Positions 1 through 7,681 of a DNA stretch of 19,353 nucleotides are shown in pieces. Location of the stretch: positions 1-19,353 of the forward strand of contig JACKBU010000045.1 in assembly GCA_020634395.1 (NCBI GenBank), in the 5' to 3' direction. A program made the position numbers and the translations under genes. Under the pieces are notes generated by a model. That model made no database searches. It was given only the letters and a program-made list of their open reading frames with translations, and was not told where the DNA came from. Within the stretch, counting starts at the first letter, position 1. The number at the start of each line of letters is the position of its first letter. This DNA is from Ardenticatenaceae bacterium. Its GTDB lineage: Bacteria; Chloroflexota; Anaerolineae; Promineifilales; Promineifilaceae.

Positions 1-234
1 CATCACCTCATTCACGGCGATTTGTCCGCCTACAATATCCTGTATTGGGATGGCGACATCTGGCTGATTGACTTTCCGCAGGTGGTGGACGCCCGCGCCA
101 ACCCGCATGCGCCAGAACTGCTGCGCCGCGACGTGACGCGGGTGTGCGAATACTTCGCCCGCTATGGCGTGGAGTCTGACCCTTTGCAGTTGACGCTGGA
201 CATGTGGCGGCCGTATATGAGGGAAAGTGTATAG
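1..234 (+). CDS. RIO-type protein kinase, C-terminal fragment
   Basis: The frame is open from the first base, so this is the last 77 residues of a gene that begins outside the window. The fragment opens with the catalytic loop HGDLSAYN (Asp7, Asn12) and then the metal-binding IDFPQ (Asp24). This pairing is characteristic of RIO kinases, atypical Ser/Thr kinases that lack the usual activation-loop segment. About 45 helical residues follow (LLRRDVTRVCEYFARYGV), as expected for the end of the small RIO fold. Archaeal and eukaryotic RIO1 act in ribosome maturation; the role of bacterial members is poorly known. The stop at 232-234 is followed at once by a hairpin repeat and then the first ABC gene 81 bases on. 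The family call is fairly sure; the cellular role is not inferable. Confidence 0.8.
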   Translation, partial: HHLIHGDLSAYNILYWDGDIWLIDFPQVVDARANPHAPELLRRDVTRVCEYFARYGVESDPLQLTLDMWRPYMRESV

Positions 235-300
235 GTGTTCAGGTGAACAGATGTGCAGGTACGTTTCACACCTGAACACCTGAACACTTGAACACCTGAA
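235..300. repeat. Inverted simple-word repeat (GTTCAGGTG family)
   Basis: The gap between the kinase and the first ABC gene is filled by short degenerate units. The left arm is GTGTTCAGGTGAACAG. The right arm, after about 10 bases, repeats ACACCTGAACACCTGAACAC. The two arms are reverse complements in repeated units of 9-10 bases, so the RNA could fold into a long imperfect hairpin. There is no T-run, so a classical terminator is not supported. It ends about 15 bases before the ABC start codon and may affect initiation there. Confidence 0.7.
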
Positions 301-315
301 AACCAGAAAACAGAT

Positions 316-2148
316 ATGAAACAGAAAAGTCTAATCTTTTTGTGGATTTACTTACGGCCGTTCTTCTCCCGTGTCTTGCTCCTGGGCGTGCTCATCCTGG
401 GCAGCATTGGTCTGCAGTTGTACGCGCCGCAGGTCATTCGCCGCTTTTTAGATGCGGCTCAGGCCGGCGCGGCTGCCGGCTCCCTGGTAATGATGGGCCT
501 GGTCTTTCTGGTCGTCGTTGTGGGCCAGAAAGCCGTTTCCCTGCTCATGACCTACTTCAGCGAAGACCTTGGCTGGGCGGCCACCAACCGGCTCCGCGCC
601 GACCTGGCCGCCCACACCATGCGCCTGGACATGGGCTTTCACAAACTGCACACCCCCGGCGAAATCATCGAGCGCATTGACGGCGATGTGGGCCAACTGG
701 CCGAATACTTCTCCGAGTTGGTGGTCCATGTGCTGGGCAACGCTCTGCTGCTCATCGGCGTGCTGGCGCTGTTGTTCCGCGAAGATTGGCGCTTTGGCCT
801 GATTGGTTTGGCGTACGCGCTGGTCACGGTCATCTTCCTCAGCCTGGTGCAAAATCCGATGGTGCGCATCTGGGCCGAAATCAGCAAAGCCTACGCGCAC
901 GCCTCTGGCTATCTGGAAGAGCGCTTCGGCGGCACAGAAGACATCCGCGCCAACGGCGGCGAAGCCTACGTGCTGCGCGGCCTGTATCCTATCAACGCCG
1001 TCATCGCCCGCCTGCGGATTAAAGCCGATCTATTCGGCGGCTTCACGTTTTCCACCAGTCACATGTTTTACATCCTCACGCTGGTCGCCACGCTGGGATT
1101 GGCCGCCACGCTCTTTTTGCGCGGCGAAATGACGATTGGCGCGGTTTACCTGATGACCTTTTACATTGGCCTGATGGAAAGCCCGATCAAATACATCCGC
1201 CGCCAGATGGGCAACTTGCAGCGCGCCGCCGCCAGCATCGGCCGCATCAACGAATTTTTCCGGTTGGAGCCAGAGGTGAAGGATGAGGGCACGGCCGTTA
1301 TGCCCCACGCCGCGCCGTCTGTTGTTTTTAACGGCGTTTGCTTTGCCTATAAAGATAAACAGCCAGCAGTGAACAGTGAACAGATAACAGTGAACGGAGA
1401 CCCATCTCCAATCCCCAGTCTCCAATCTCCAATCTCCAATCTCGTCCTGGACAACGTCTCCTTCACCCTGCAACCCGGCCAGGTTCTGGGTATTCTGGGG
1501 CGCACGGGCAGCGGTAAAACGACGCTGACGCGCCTGCTCTTTCGCCTCTACGACGTGGACGCTGGAGCCATCACCCTGGCCGGCCACGATTTGCGGGCGA
1601 TCAGCCTGGCCGATTTGCGCCGCAGCGTGGGCATGGTGACGCAGGACGTGCAGCTTTTCGAGGCCACCGTGCGCGACAACCTGACTCTCTTCCGCAACTA
1701 CGATACCACCCGCCCGCCCATCCCCGACGCCGACATCCTGACGGCCGTCGAAACCCTGGGCCTGGGCGACTGGCTGCGCAGCCTACCCGACGGCCTGGAC
1801 ACCAGGCTGCAATCGGGCGGACAGGACCTGTCGGCGGGGCAGGCGCAGTTATTAGCCTTTACCCGCGTTTTCCTGCGCGACCCGCAGGTGGTGGTGTTGG
1901 ACGAGGCGTCGTCGCGGTTGGACCCGGCGACGGAGCAGTTGTTGGAACGGGCCATTGACCGGCTGCTGTACGGCCGTACCGGCATCATCATCGCCCATCG
2001 CCTGCAAACCGTGCAGCGCGCCGACGACATTTTGATTATGGAGAACGGCCGTATTTTAGAATACGGCCCGCGCATCCCCCTGACAGCCAATCCTCAGTCC
2101 CGTTTTTCACAGCTTTTGCAGACGGGAATGGAAACAGTCTTGGTTTAG
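316..2148 (+). CDS. ABC exporter half-transporter (permease-ATPase fusion), subunit 1
   Basis: A 610-residue type IV ABC exporter subunit. The N-terminal half (about 1-300) has six hydrophobic spans, with the first near 17-36. The ATPase half has the A-loop Tyr345, Walker A GRTGSGKTT (395-403, Lys401), signature LSAGQ (505-509), Walker B VVVLDE (Asp529, Glu530) and H-loop His561. Walker B keeps the catalytic glutamate, but the signature departs from LSGGQ at its third position. Between the A-loop Tyr and the next strand sits an extra stretch of about 28 residues (349-376). It is encoded by simple DNA repeats, and ordinary family members need only a few residues there. The substrate is unknown; lipids, peptides and drugs are all possible for this family. 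The ribosome binding site is weak. It probably pairs with the ABC protein at 2944-4812. Confidence 0.93.
   Translation: MKQKSLIFLWIYLRPFFSRVLLLGVLILGSIGLQLYAPQVIRRFLDAAQAGAAAGSLVMMGLVFLVVVVGQKAVSLLMTYFSEDLGWAATNRLRADLAAHTMRLDMGFHKLHTPGEIIERIDGDVGQLAEYFSELVVHVLGNALLLIGVLALLFREDWRFGLIGLAYALVTVIFLSLVQNPMVRIWAEISKAYAHASGYLEERFGGTEDIRANGGEAYVLRGLYPINAVIARLRIKADLFGGFTFSTSHMFYILTLVATLGLAATLFLRGEMTIGAVYLMTFYIGLMESPIKYIRRQMGNLQRAAASIGRINEFFRLEPEVKDEGTAVMPHAAPSVVFNGVCFAYKDKQPAVNSEQITVNGDPSPIPSLQSPISNLVLDNVSFTLQPGQVLGILGRTGSGKTTLTRLLFRLYDVDAGAITLAGHDLRAISLADLRRSVGMVTQDVQLFEATVRDNLTLFRNYDTTRPPIPDADILTAVETLGLGDWLRSLPDGLDTRLQSGGQDLSAGQAQLLAFTRVFLRDPQVVVLDEASSRLDPATEQLLERAIDRLLYGRTGIIIAHRLQTVQRADDILIMENGRILEYGPRIPLTANPQSRFSQLLQTGMETVLV
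1361..1443 (+). repeat. Simple-word repeat inserted in frame in ABC subunit 1
   Basis: Two repeat families are joined here. The first is CAGTGAACAGTGAACAG with a variant ATAACAGTGAAC copy. The second is tandem CCAATCTC/CCAGTCTC words at about 1408-1443. The stretch keeps the reading frame and has no stop. It encodes residues 349-376, rich in Q, S, P and N, between the A-loop Tyr and the next conserved strand. The AGTCTCC/AATCTCC words recur outside genes near 11128-11164 and 11316-11337. The GTGAACAG words recur in the second ABC gene. Confidence 0.8.
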
Positions 2149-2161
2149 GGAAGAGGAAACC

Positions 2162-2947
2162 ATGGATACAAGCAAGGTATCACACTTTTATGCCGACCGT
2201 GAGAAACTACAAAAAGACATCGTGGAATGCCTACAAAATGATGCGCGCGTGGTTGCCTCCTGGCTGTTTGGCTCCTTGGGGCGTGGTGACGCCGATGAAT
2301 TGAGTGACATCGACATCTGGGTTGTCGTCGCCGATGAACATATTCAAGATGTGGTAACACACCAGCAACACTTTGTGAGCCAGGTCAAACAGCCTGTTTT
2401 TTACGTGGAAGCGCCGCAAAATGCGCCGGAAGCGGGTGGGTATTTAATGGCCTATTACGACATGGCAACCGGACCTCATCAGGTAGATTGGTATTGGCAG
2501 CCACAATCACTCGCTCACATTCCACCAGAAACAGTAGTCCTGTTTGATCACGTCTACTTACCACACAACAATCAACCAGTTGAATTTCCCCATCGAGAAC
2601 CAGTCAAAGAAATCGTGGAAAGCCCCTTGCACTTCATCAGCTACTTTTGGGCGATGTTGCTTATTACCGCCAAATATGCCATCCGCAAACCGCAGGCCAA
2701 GGAAATGGACCTGTTGCCCTACGTGTTATATCCATTTCATAAAGCACAAGGTATCTTGGGCGAAACTCCGGCAACCGTTCAGTTGCCGCAGAGAACCGCA
2801 AGAGAGAAGCTCGCTGTTCTGCGCCGTTTGGCAGACCAAATGAGTGCACTCATGCCTCAAATCGCAGCATCCGGCAGCGCCATTCCCGTTGAAGCACCAG
2901 CAGCAGCCTACAAGTTCCTCGATCTACTAGAGGAGGTTTACCTATGA
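2162..2947 (+). CDS. Nucleotidyltransferase-fold protein (aminoglycoside adenylyltransferase-like)
   Basis: A 261-residue protein with the polymerase-beta-type nucleotidyltransferase signature near its N-terminus: FGSLGRGDADELSDIDIWVV, with Gly37-Ser38 and the metal-binding pair Asp49 and Asp51. The rest is mostly helical and would supply the substrate pocket. Family members transfer AMP or another nucleotide to small molecules (for example aminoglycosides) or to proteins. The substrate here cannot be read from sequence. A good ribosome binding site (AAGAGGAAA) precedes the ATG. Its TGA overlaps the next ABC start in an ATGA, so the two are translationally coupled. The gene has visibly lower GC than its neighbours and no ACGGCCGT octamers, so it may be a later acquisition wedged between two ABC genes. 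Fold is confident; function is open. Confidence 0.83.
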   Translation: MDTSKVSHFYADREKLQKDIVECLQNDARVVASWLFGSLGRGDADELSDIDIWVVVADEHIQDVVTHQQHFVSQVKQPVFYVEAPQNAPEAGGYLMAYYDMATGPHQVDWYWQPQSLAHIPPETVVLFDHVYLPHNNQPVEFPHREPVKEIVESPLHFISYFWAMLLITAKYAIRKPQAKEMDLLPYVLYPFHKAQGILGETPATVQLPQRTAREKLAVLRRLADQMSALMPQIAASGSAIPVEAPAAAYKFLDLLEEVYL

Positions 2948-4812
2948 AACAGTTATCCATCCGGCGCGGTACGTGGGCGCTGATTCGCTTTCGGCCGTGG
3001 GCCTTTTGGGGGTCGGTGGCCTTTGCCTGCTACGCCTTTGGCACACGGCTGCTGCCCGGCTGGCTGGAAAAATCGGTCTACGACCAGTTAACCGGCGAAG
3101 CGGCCCGGGTGACGCCCGTCTATCTGCTGCTCGGCCTCCTCATCGTCACCGAAGCGATTCGCCTGGGGGCGGACGTAGCCGGCAACTGGAATGCCGCCAA
3201 AGTGCGCATGGCCGGGCAGTCGCTGATGCGCCAGAACATCACCGCCAACGTCCTGCGCAAGCCGGGCGCGGTGCCGCTGCCGGTTTCTACCGGCGACGTG
3301 ATGAACCGCCTCAGCGACGATCTGGCCGACTTTGCCGATTTTCCCACCTGGATTCCCGAACTGGTGGGGCATGGCCTGTTCACCCTGTTCGCCCTGGTGA
3401 TTATGTTCCGCATTGCGCCGGGGATCACGGCCGTGGCCCTCATCCCCCTCATCGTCGTCTTTTTCCTCAACCGCTTCGCCTGGCAGCGCTTCCTCAGTTA
3501 CAACCACGCCAGCCGCGCGGCCTCCAGCCGCGTCACCGGCTTCCTGGGCGAAACCTTCGGGGCCATCCAGGCTATGAAAATCGCCGATGCCGAGGCGGGC
3601 GTGATGGCCTACTTCGACGACCTGAACGAAGCTCGCCGCCGCACCAACGTGCGCAATGGCGTCTTCTTCGCCCTCTTCCAATCCCTCTCCGACAACATGG
3701 GCGACGTGGCCGTAGCTCTGATGGTTGTCATGGCCGGGATTGGTCTGGCGCGCGGCGATTTCACCGTGGGCGATTTTGTCCTCTTCAGCAGCTACCTCTT
3801 CTTCGTTTCTCGCTTTCCGGCGATGGTGGGCAGCTATATTTCCGAGATTGTGCAGCAGCGGGTGGTGCTGGACCGCATGCAGGCCATCACCCCGGACGCG
3901 CTGCCGGCAAGCCTGGTGGCGCACGGCGATTTGCATGAAGAGGGAATTAACCACGGAGAGGCGGAGGGCGCGGAGGAGGAAAGAGGAACGGCCCCCTTGC
4001 GACTTCTGGAAGTGAAAAACCTGTCTTTCAGCTACCAACAGTTAACAGATAACAGTGAACAGTTAACGGACAACGGCCAACAGCCACTTCGTGGCATCCA
4101 CGACATTTCGCTGACCATTCCGCGCGGTTCGTTTACCGTCATCACCGGGCGCATTGGCTCCGGCAAGACGACGCTGCTGCGGGTGCTGTTGGGGCTGCTG
4201 CCCCAAGACAGCGGCGAGATTTTCTGGAATGGCGAACTGGTGACGGACCCGGCGTCGTTTTTTACGCCGCCGCGCAGCGCCTACACGCCGCAGGTGCCGC
4301 GCCTGTTCAGCGAGTCTTTGCGTGATAACATTCTGTTCGGGCTGCCGGAAACGGCCGTTGACCTGCCAAACGTGGTGGAAACGGCCGTTCTCACCCCCGA
4401 CATCGCCCAACTGGAAAACGGGCTGGACACCATCGTCGGGCCGCGCGGCGTGCGGCTGTCCGGCGGGCAGGTGCAGCGCGCCGCCGCCGCCCGCATGTTG
4501 GCCCGCTCTGCCGACCTGCTCGTTTTCGACGACCTCTCCAGCGCCCTGGACGTGGAGACGGAGCGGCAGCTCTGGGATGGATTTCGGATTGCGGATTTCG
4601 GATTGCGGAATGGCGAAGAATCCGCAGTCCGCAATCAAAAATCCGAAATCACCTATCTCGTGGTTTCCCACCGGCGGCTGGCGCTGCAGCAGGCGGACCA
4701 TGTGGTGGTAATGAAAGACGGCCGTATCGAAGCCCAGGGCACGCTGGAATACTTGCTGGCAACGTCGCCGGAAATGCAGCGCCTCTGGCATGGGGACGTG
4801 AATGGCGAATAG
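2944..4812 (+). CDS. ABC exporter half-transporter (permease-ATPase fusion), subunit 2
   Basis: A 622-residue ABC exporter subunit: transmembrane domain about 1-310, then an ATPase domain. Visible motifs are A-loop Tyr364, Walker A GRIGSGKTT (402-410, Lys408), canonical signature LSGGQ (505-509), Walker B LLVFDD (Asp529, Asp530) and H-loop His576. The second acidic Walker B residue is Asp instead of the catalytic Glu, which is typical of the degenerate half of heterodimeric exporters. Three in-frame insertions made of simple DNA repeats are visible: residues about 333-349 (charged, GEAEGAEEE), 365-380 (QLTDNSEQLTDN) and 546-569 (FRIADFGLRNG...), the last between the D-loop and H-loop. The start overlaps the nucleotidyltransferase stop by four bases, and that start is supported by the AGAGGAGG-like sequence upstream. 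The substrate is unknown. Confidence 0.92.
   Translation: MKQLSIRRGTWALIRFRPWAFWGSVAFACYAFGTRLLPGWLEKSVYDQLTGEAARVTPVYLLLGLLIVTEAIRLGADVAGNWNAAKVRMAGQSLMRQNITANVLRKPGAVPLPVSTGDVMNRLSDDLADFADFPTWIPELVGHGLFTLFALVIMFRIAPGITAVALIPLIVVFFLNRFAWQRFLSYNHASRAASSRVTGFLGETFGAIQAMKIADAEAGVMAYFDDLNEARRRTNVRNGVFFALFQSLSDNMGDVAVALMVVMAGIGLARGDFTVGDFVLFSSYLFFVSRFPAMVGSYISEIVQQRVVLDRMQAITPDALPASLVAHGDLHEEGINHGEAEGAEEERGTAPLRLLEVKNLSFSYQQLTDNSEQLTDNGQQPLRGIHDISLTIPRGSFTVITGRIGSGKTTLLRVLLGLLPQDSGEIFWNGELVTDPASFFTPPRSAYTPQVPRLFSESLRDNILFGLPETAVDLPNVVETAVLTPDIAQLENGLDTIVGPRGVRLSGGQVQRAAAARMLARSADLLVFDDLSSALDVETERQLWDGFRIADFGLRNGEESAVRNQKSEITYLVVSHRRLALQQADHVVVMKDGRIEAQGTLEYLLATSPEMQRLWHGDVNGE
3950..3990 (+). repeat. 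Simple-word repeat in frame in ABC subunit 2 (CGGAGAGGCGGAGG type)
   Basis: A purine-rich stretch built of GGAGAGGCGGAGG-like words, preceded by ATTAACCAC. It encodes an acidic linker (about residues 333-349) between the membrane domain and the ATPase domain. It reads as an insertion because the text before (SLVAHGDL) and after (LRLLEVKNLSF) looks like ordinary exporter linker and strand. Boundaries are approximate. Confidence 0.6.
4036..4083 (+). repeat. Simple-word repeat in frame in ABC subunit 2 (GTTAACAG type)
   Basis: CAACAGTTAACAGATAACAG is followed by GTGAACAGTTAACGGACAAC. These are the same words as the first half of the insertion in ABC subunit 1. It encodes residues about 365-380, immediately after the A-loop Tyr364. 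That is the same structural position as the insertion in the partner protein. Confidence 0.75.
4579..4650 (+). repeat. Simple-word repeat in frame in ABC subunit 2 (GGATTGCGGATT type)
   Basis: Direct GGATTTCGGATTGCGG units are followed by inverted units (GCAGTCCGCAATCAAAAATCC), so the DNA can form a hairpin inside the gene. It encodes about 24 residues (546-569) between the D-loop (SSALD) and the H-loop His576. The same GGATTGCGGATT words occur outside genes at 15196-15232. Confidence 0.75.
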
Positions 4813-4891
4813 TTAGTTGGTTTGTTTGTTGGTTTGTTGGTTGGTTTGTTCACCGTCTAACAAACTAACCAACCCCACCAACCAACAAACT
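4813..4891. repeat. Inverted simple-word repeat (GGTTTGTTGGTT family)
   Basis: The gap after ABC subunit 2 holds GTTAGTTGGTTTGTTTGTTG and further GGTTTGTT words. After a short spacer it holds the complementary CTAACAAACTAACCAACC and CCAACCAACAAAC. The arms can pair into a long imperfect hairpin. Reading frames running through it (for example from 4817) are artefacts of its composition. A similar but decayed element lies at 7682-7775, upstream of the decayed copy of the next gene. Confidence 0.72.
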
Positions 4892-4906
4892 TCCCAAAGG
4901 ATAACC

Positions 4907-5254
4907 ATGGCAGTTAGCAAAAAGGGAATGCGCAAAGTCAATTACAAAGGGCGGCAGTACCTCTGGTACGTCAACGACATGGACGCCTGGCTGCCGGAGC
5001 AGGGGTTTGTGGAGCCGGCCAGCGTGCGGGTGCTGCACATCATCAGCAGCAACAAGCAGTTCATCGTCCACTACCGCCTGCCGCAGCCGGGCGAACCCCA
5101 CACCTATCTACGGGTGGAAGGGCCGCAGTTTCCGCGCCAGCCCGGCGCGAAAGAGATCGAAGTGCCGCGCTGGAAACACGACAGCAAACCCTATCCCACC
5201 GGCGACTTCGTCCGCCGCCTGATCGAATGGTGTATGGAACCGGCAAGCGTGTGA
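4907..5254 (+). CDS. Small conserved-looking protein of unknown function
   Basis: A 115-residue soluble protein I do not recognise. It starts MAVSKKGMRKVNYKGRQYLW and is rich in aromatic and basic residues, with no signal peptide or membrane span. I chose ATG 4907 because AAAGG sits just upstream at 4896-4900. The frame is open further upstream, but only through the simple-word repeat. A shortened, stop-containing relative lies at 7788-8026. Both copies share the starts of the SKK, DAWL.EQ, EP, and NKQFIV segments, which shows this is a real gene that was duplicated. The stop lies two bases before the methyltransferase start, so it is probably co-transcribed and coupled with it. Function unknown. 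Confidence 0.75.
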   Translation: MAVSKKGMRKVNYKGRQYLWYVNDMDAWLPEQGFVEPASVRVLHIISSNKQFIVHYRLPQPGEPHTYLRVEGPQFPRQPGAKEIEVPRWKHDSKPYPTGDFVRRLIEWCMEPASV

Positions 5255-5256
5255 AG

Positions 5257-6051
5257 ATGAAACCGAAACCCAAACATCTTGGCCCGCAGTATGGGGCGCA
5301 GTTTCAGGACGAGGCAGTGGTGGCGGCATACGGCCGTCGCCCGCCCTATCCCGATGAAACATTCACCATCCTGTCCGGCCTCGTCAGCGGCGCGCCCCGG
5401 CGCGTGCTGGACGTGGGCTGCGGCACAGGGTATGTGACACGGCCGTTCGCCCCCCTGGTAGACAGCATCGACGCCATCGACCTCTCCCGGCCCATGCTGG
5501 CCCAGGCCAGGCAGCTGCCCGGCGGCGACGCGCCCAACATCCGCTGGCTTTACGGCGCGGCCGAAACCACTGAACTGACGCCGCCCTACGGCCTCATCAC
5601 CGCCGGCCAAAGTCTGCACTGGCTCGATTGGGCCGTGGTGCTGCCGCGTTTTGCCGCGCTGCTGCGGCCTGGCGGTTATCTGGCCATCGTCGGCAAGGGC
5701 TATTCGGACGTGCCCTGGGGCGCAGAGCTGGGCCGGTTGATTGATCGCTACAGCACCAACCGCGATTACGCCCCTTACAACACCATCACCGAACTGACCG
5801 AACGCGGCTTGTTTGCGCCGCAAGGCGAACAGGAAACCGCGCCGGTCACGTTTCGCCAACCGGTCAGTGCCTACGTGGAGTCTTTCCACTCGCGTAATGG
5901 CTTTTCGCGGGATCGGATGGACCCGGCGGCGGCTGAAGCGTTCGACACGGCCGTTACCCAACTCGCCTTGTCTCATCACCCCGAAGGCTTTTTCGAGATG
6001 CAGGTGACGGGGCATATTGTCTGGGGTTATCCCCAAAAGGTAGAAGTATGA
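5257..6051 (+). CDS. Class I SAM-dependent methyltransferase
   Basis: A 264-residue protein. SAM-binding motif I is VLDVGCGTGYV (50-60), the acidic ribose-binding motif II is around IDAIDLS (Asp75), and the LLRPGGYLAIV strand-loop is typical of the Methyltransf_11/25 group. ATG 5257 is chosen because it lies two bases after the preceding stop and gives the usual N-terminus before motif I. An in-frame ATG at 5227 would overlap the upstream gene by 28 bases. The 3' end overlaps the alpha/beta hydrolase start (ATGATG at 6048), indicating translational coupling. The acceptor substrate is unknown; small-molecule methylation is the usual role of this group. Confidence 0.88.
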   Translation: MKPKPKHLGPQYGAQFQDEAVVAAYGRRPPYPDETFTILSGLVSGAPRRVLDVGCGTGYVTRPFAPLVDSIDAIDLSRPMLAQARQLPGGDAPNIRWLYGAAETTELTPPYGLITAGQSLHWLDWAVVLPRFAALLRPGGYLAIVGKGYSDVPWGAELGRLIDRYSTNRDYAPYNTITELTERGLFAPQGEQETAPVTFRQPVSAYVESFHSRNGFSRDRMDPAAAEAFDTAVTQLALSHHPEGFFEMQVTGHIVWGYPQKVEV

Positions 6052-6896
6052 TGAATGAAGTATCCACAAGTAAAACGGACACGACGGCCACCACCGGCTA
6101 CGCGCCCGTCAATGGCGCACAGCTTTACTACGAAATGGCCGGCAGCGGCGAGCCGATGCTCCTGCTCCACGCGGGGGTGGCCGACGGCCGTATGTGGGAC
6201 GCCCAATTCCCGTTTTTCGCCCGCCACTTCCGCACCATTCGCTTCGATTTGCGCGGCTTCGGCCGTTCAGTCCTGCCCGGCGGCCGGTTCGCCCACCACC
6301 GCGACGTCCTGGGCCTGCTCGATTACCTGGACGCGCCCCAGGCCAGCCTGACGGCCGTTTCTTTTGGCGGGTTGGTGGCGCTGGATGTGGCTCTGGCCGC
6401 GCCGGAACGGGTACGCGCCCTGGTGTTGGGCGCGCCAAGCATCAGCGGGCAGCCGCCATCAGCGCGCGTGCGAGATTTTTGGGCGGCGGAAGACGCCGCC
6501 TACGAGCGCGGCGATCTGCACGAAGCGACGAAGTTAAACGTGCGCCTTTGGGTGGATGGCATCTACCGCACGCCCGACCAGGTGGACACGGCCGTGCGCC
6601 AGCGCGTCTACGATATGCAGTACCACCTCTTCACCCTGCCCGAACCGGAAGACGCTGAAGCGGAGAAGTTGGAGCCGCCGGCATACGGTCGTTTGCCCCA
6701 AATCAGCCAGCCCGCTCTCGTCCTGGTGGGCGGCCTGGATCTGCCGGAAAAGGTGGAGGGCGCTGCCCGCCTGGCCGCCACGCTGCCCAACGCCCAACAC
6801 GCCATCATCCCCGGCGTGGCCCACATGCTGAACATGGAGGCGCCAGACACCTTCAACCAACTGGCGCTGGCTTTTTTACAGACTCACGTCATTTAA
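6048..6896 (+). CDS. Alpha/beta-hydrolase fold protein
   Basis: A 282-residue protein with the alpha/beta-hydrolase layout: oxyanion-hole region LLLHAGVADGRMW (38-50), FDLRGFGRS (66-74), nucleophile elbow AVSFGG with Ser105, probable acid Asp231 in LVGGLDLPE, and base His259 in GVAHMLNMEAP. All three catalytic positions are present, so it is probably an active esterase, lactonase or related hydrolase. The elbow has Ala in place of the first Gly of GxSxG, which is common in this superfamily. It overlaps the methyltransferase stop by four bases, and the next methyltransferase starts 12 bases after it. The substrate is not inferable. Confidence 0.9.
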   Translation: MMNEVSTSKTDTTATTGYAPVNGAQLYYEMAGSGEPMLLLHAGVADGRMWDAQFPFFARHFRTIRFDLRGFGRSVLPGGRFAHHRDVLGLLDYLDAPQASLTAVSFGGLVALDVALAAPERVRALVLGAPSISGQPPSARVRDFWAAEDAAYERGDLHEATKLNVRLWVDGIYRTPDQVDTAVRQRVYDMQYHLFTLPEPEDAEAEKLEPPAYGRLPQISQPALVLVGGLDLPEKVEGAARLAATLPNAQHAIIPGVAHMLNMEAPDTFNQLALAFLQTHVI

Positions 6897-6908
6897 CAAG
6901 GAACAAAC

Positions 6909-7655
6909 ATGGACACCTGGAAGTTTTTCGACATTACCCACAAAGAACACGTCATTTGCAATCCCACCAGCCTGGAAAAATTCCAGCGCCTCATCGACCT
7001 GCTGCGCCTGTCGCCGGGCGACCGGGTGCTGGAGCTGGCCACTGGCAAGGGCGAATTGCTCATCCGGCTGGCGGAGCAGTACCAGATTAACGGCGTCGGG
7101 GTGGATATTTCGCCCTTCTGCATCCGCGATGCACAGGCCAAACTGGCGGCGCGCGCTCCGCAAGCCCAAATCACCTTTCTGGAAATGGGCGGTGCCGATT
7201 ACCAGCCCGACGAACCAGAAAGCTTCGATCTGACGGTTTGCCTGGGGGCGAGTTGGATTTTCGACGGGCACGCGGGCACGCTGCAAGCCCTGGAGCGGAT
7301 GACCAAACCGGGCGGCTGGCTTGTGGTGGGCGAACCGTACTTTTTGCAGGAACCGGACCCGGCTTACCTGGAAATGGCTGGCTTTAGCGCCCATACTTTT
7401 GGCAGCCACTACGAAAACGCGGCCGCCGGGCAGGCTTTGGGGTTGGTTTTGATGTATACCCTGGTGAGCAATCTGGACGAGTGGGATACGTACGAAGGGT
7501 TACAGTGGGTTGCCAGCGAAAACTACGCCCGCGAACATCCCGACGACCCGGACGTGCCAGAACTGCTGGCGCGTGTGCGCGGGGGCAGGGATGAATATCT
7601 GCGCTACGGCCGTCACACCCTCGGCTGGGCTATCTACGTTTTTCGCAAAGGCTAA
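6909..7655 (+). CDS. SAM-dependent methyltransferase
   Basis: A 248-residue class I methyltransferase. Motif I is VLELATGKGELLIRL, near residues 39-53, and GVGVDIS follows as the acidic strand. The MTKPGGWLVVGEPYF stretch corresponds to the strand 5 region. AAGGA lies at 6898-6902, seven bases before the ATG. It is the last gene of the same-strand run that began at 4907 and is not closely similar to the methyltransferase at 5257. No terminator is obvious after it. The acceptor is unknown; a small organic molecule is the usual choice for this group. Confidence 0.88.
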   Translation: MDTWKFFDITHKEHVICNPTSLEKFQRLIDLLRLSPGDRVLELATGKGELLIRLAEQYQINGVGVDISPFCIRDAQAKLAARAPQAQITFLEMGGADYQPDEPESFDLTVCLGASWIFDGHAGTLQALERMTKPGGWLVVGEPYFLQEPDPAYLEMAGFSAHTFGSHYENAAAGQALGLVLMYTLVSNLDEWDTYEGLQWVASENYAREHPDDPDVPELLARVRGGRDEYLRYGRHTLGWAIYVFRKG

Positions 7656-7681
7656 TGCATCTGCCTTGGTGTAGGTTTTTG

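Noticed and set aside
3088..4038. Minus-strand open frame of 316 codons
   Set aside because: It is antisense to ABC subunit 2 and its translation has no recognisable domain.
4817..4906. Upstream extension of the small gene at 4907
   Set aside because: The extension is only the GGTTTGTT hairpin repeat, and AAAGG before ATG 4907 gives a better start.
5227..5256. Earlier ATG for the methyltransferase
   Set aside because: It overlaps the upstream gene by 28 bases and adds no recognisable part; ATG 5257 fits the two-base coupling.
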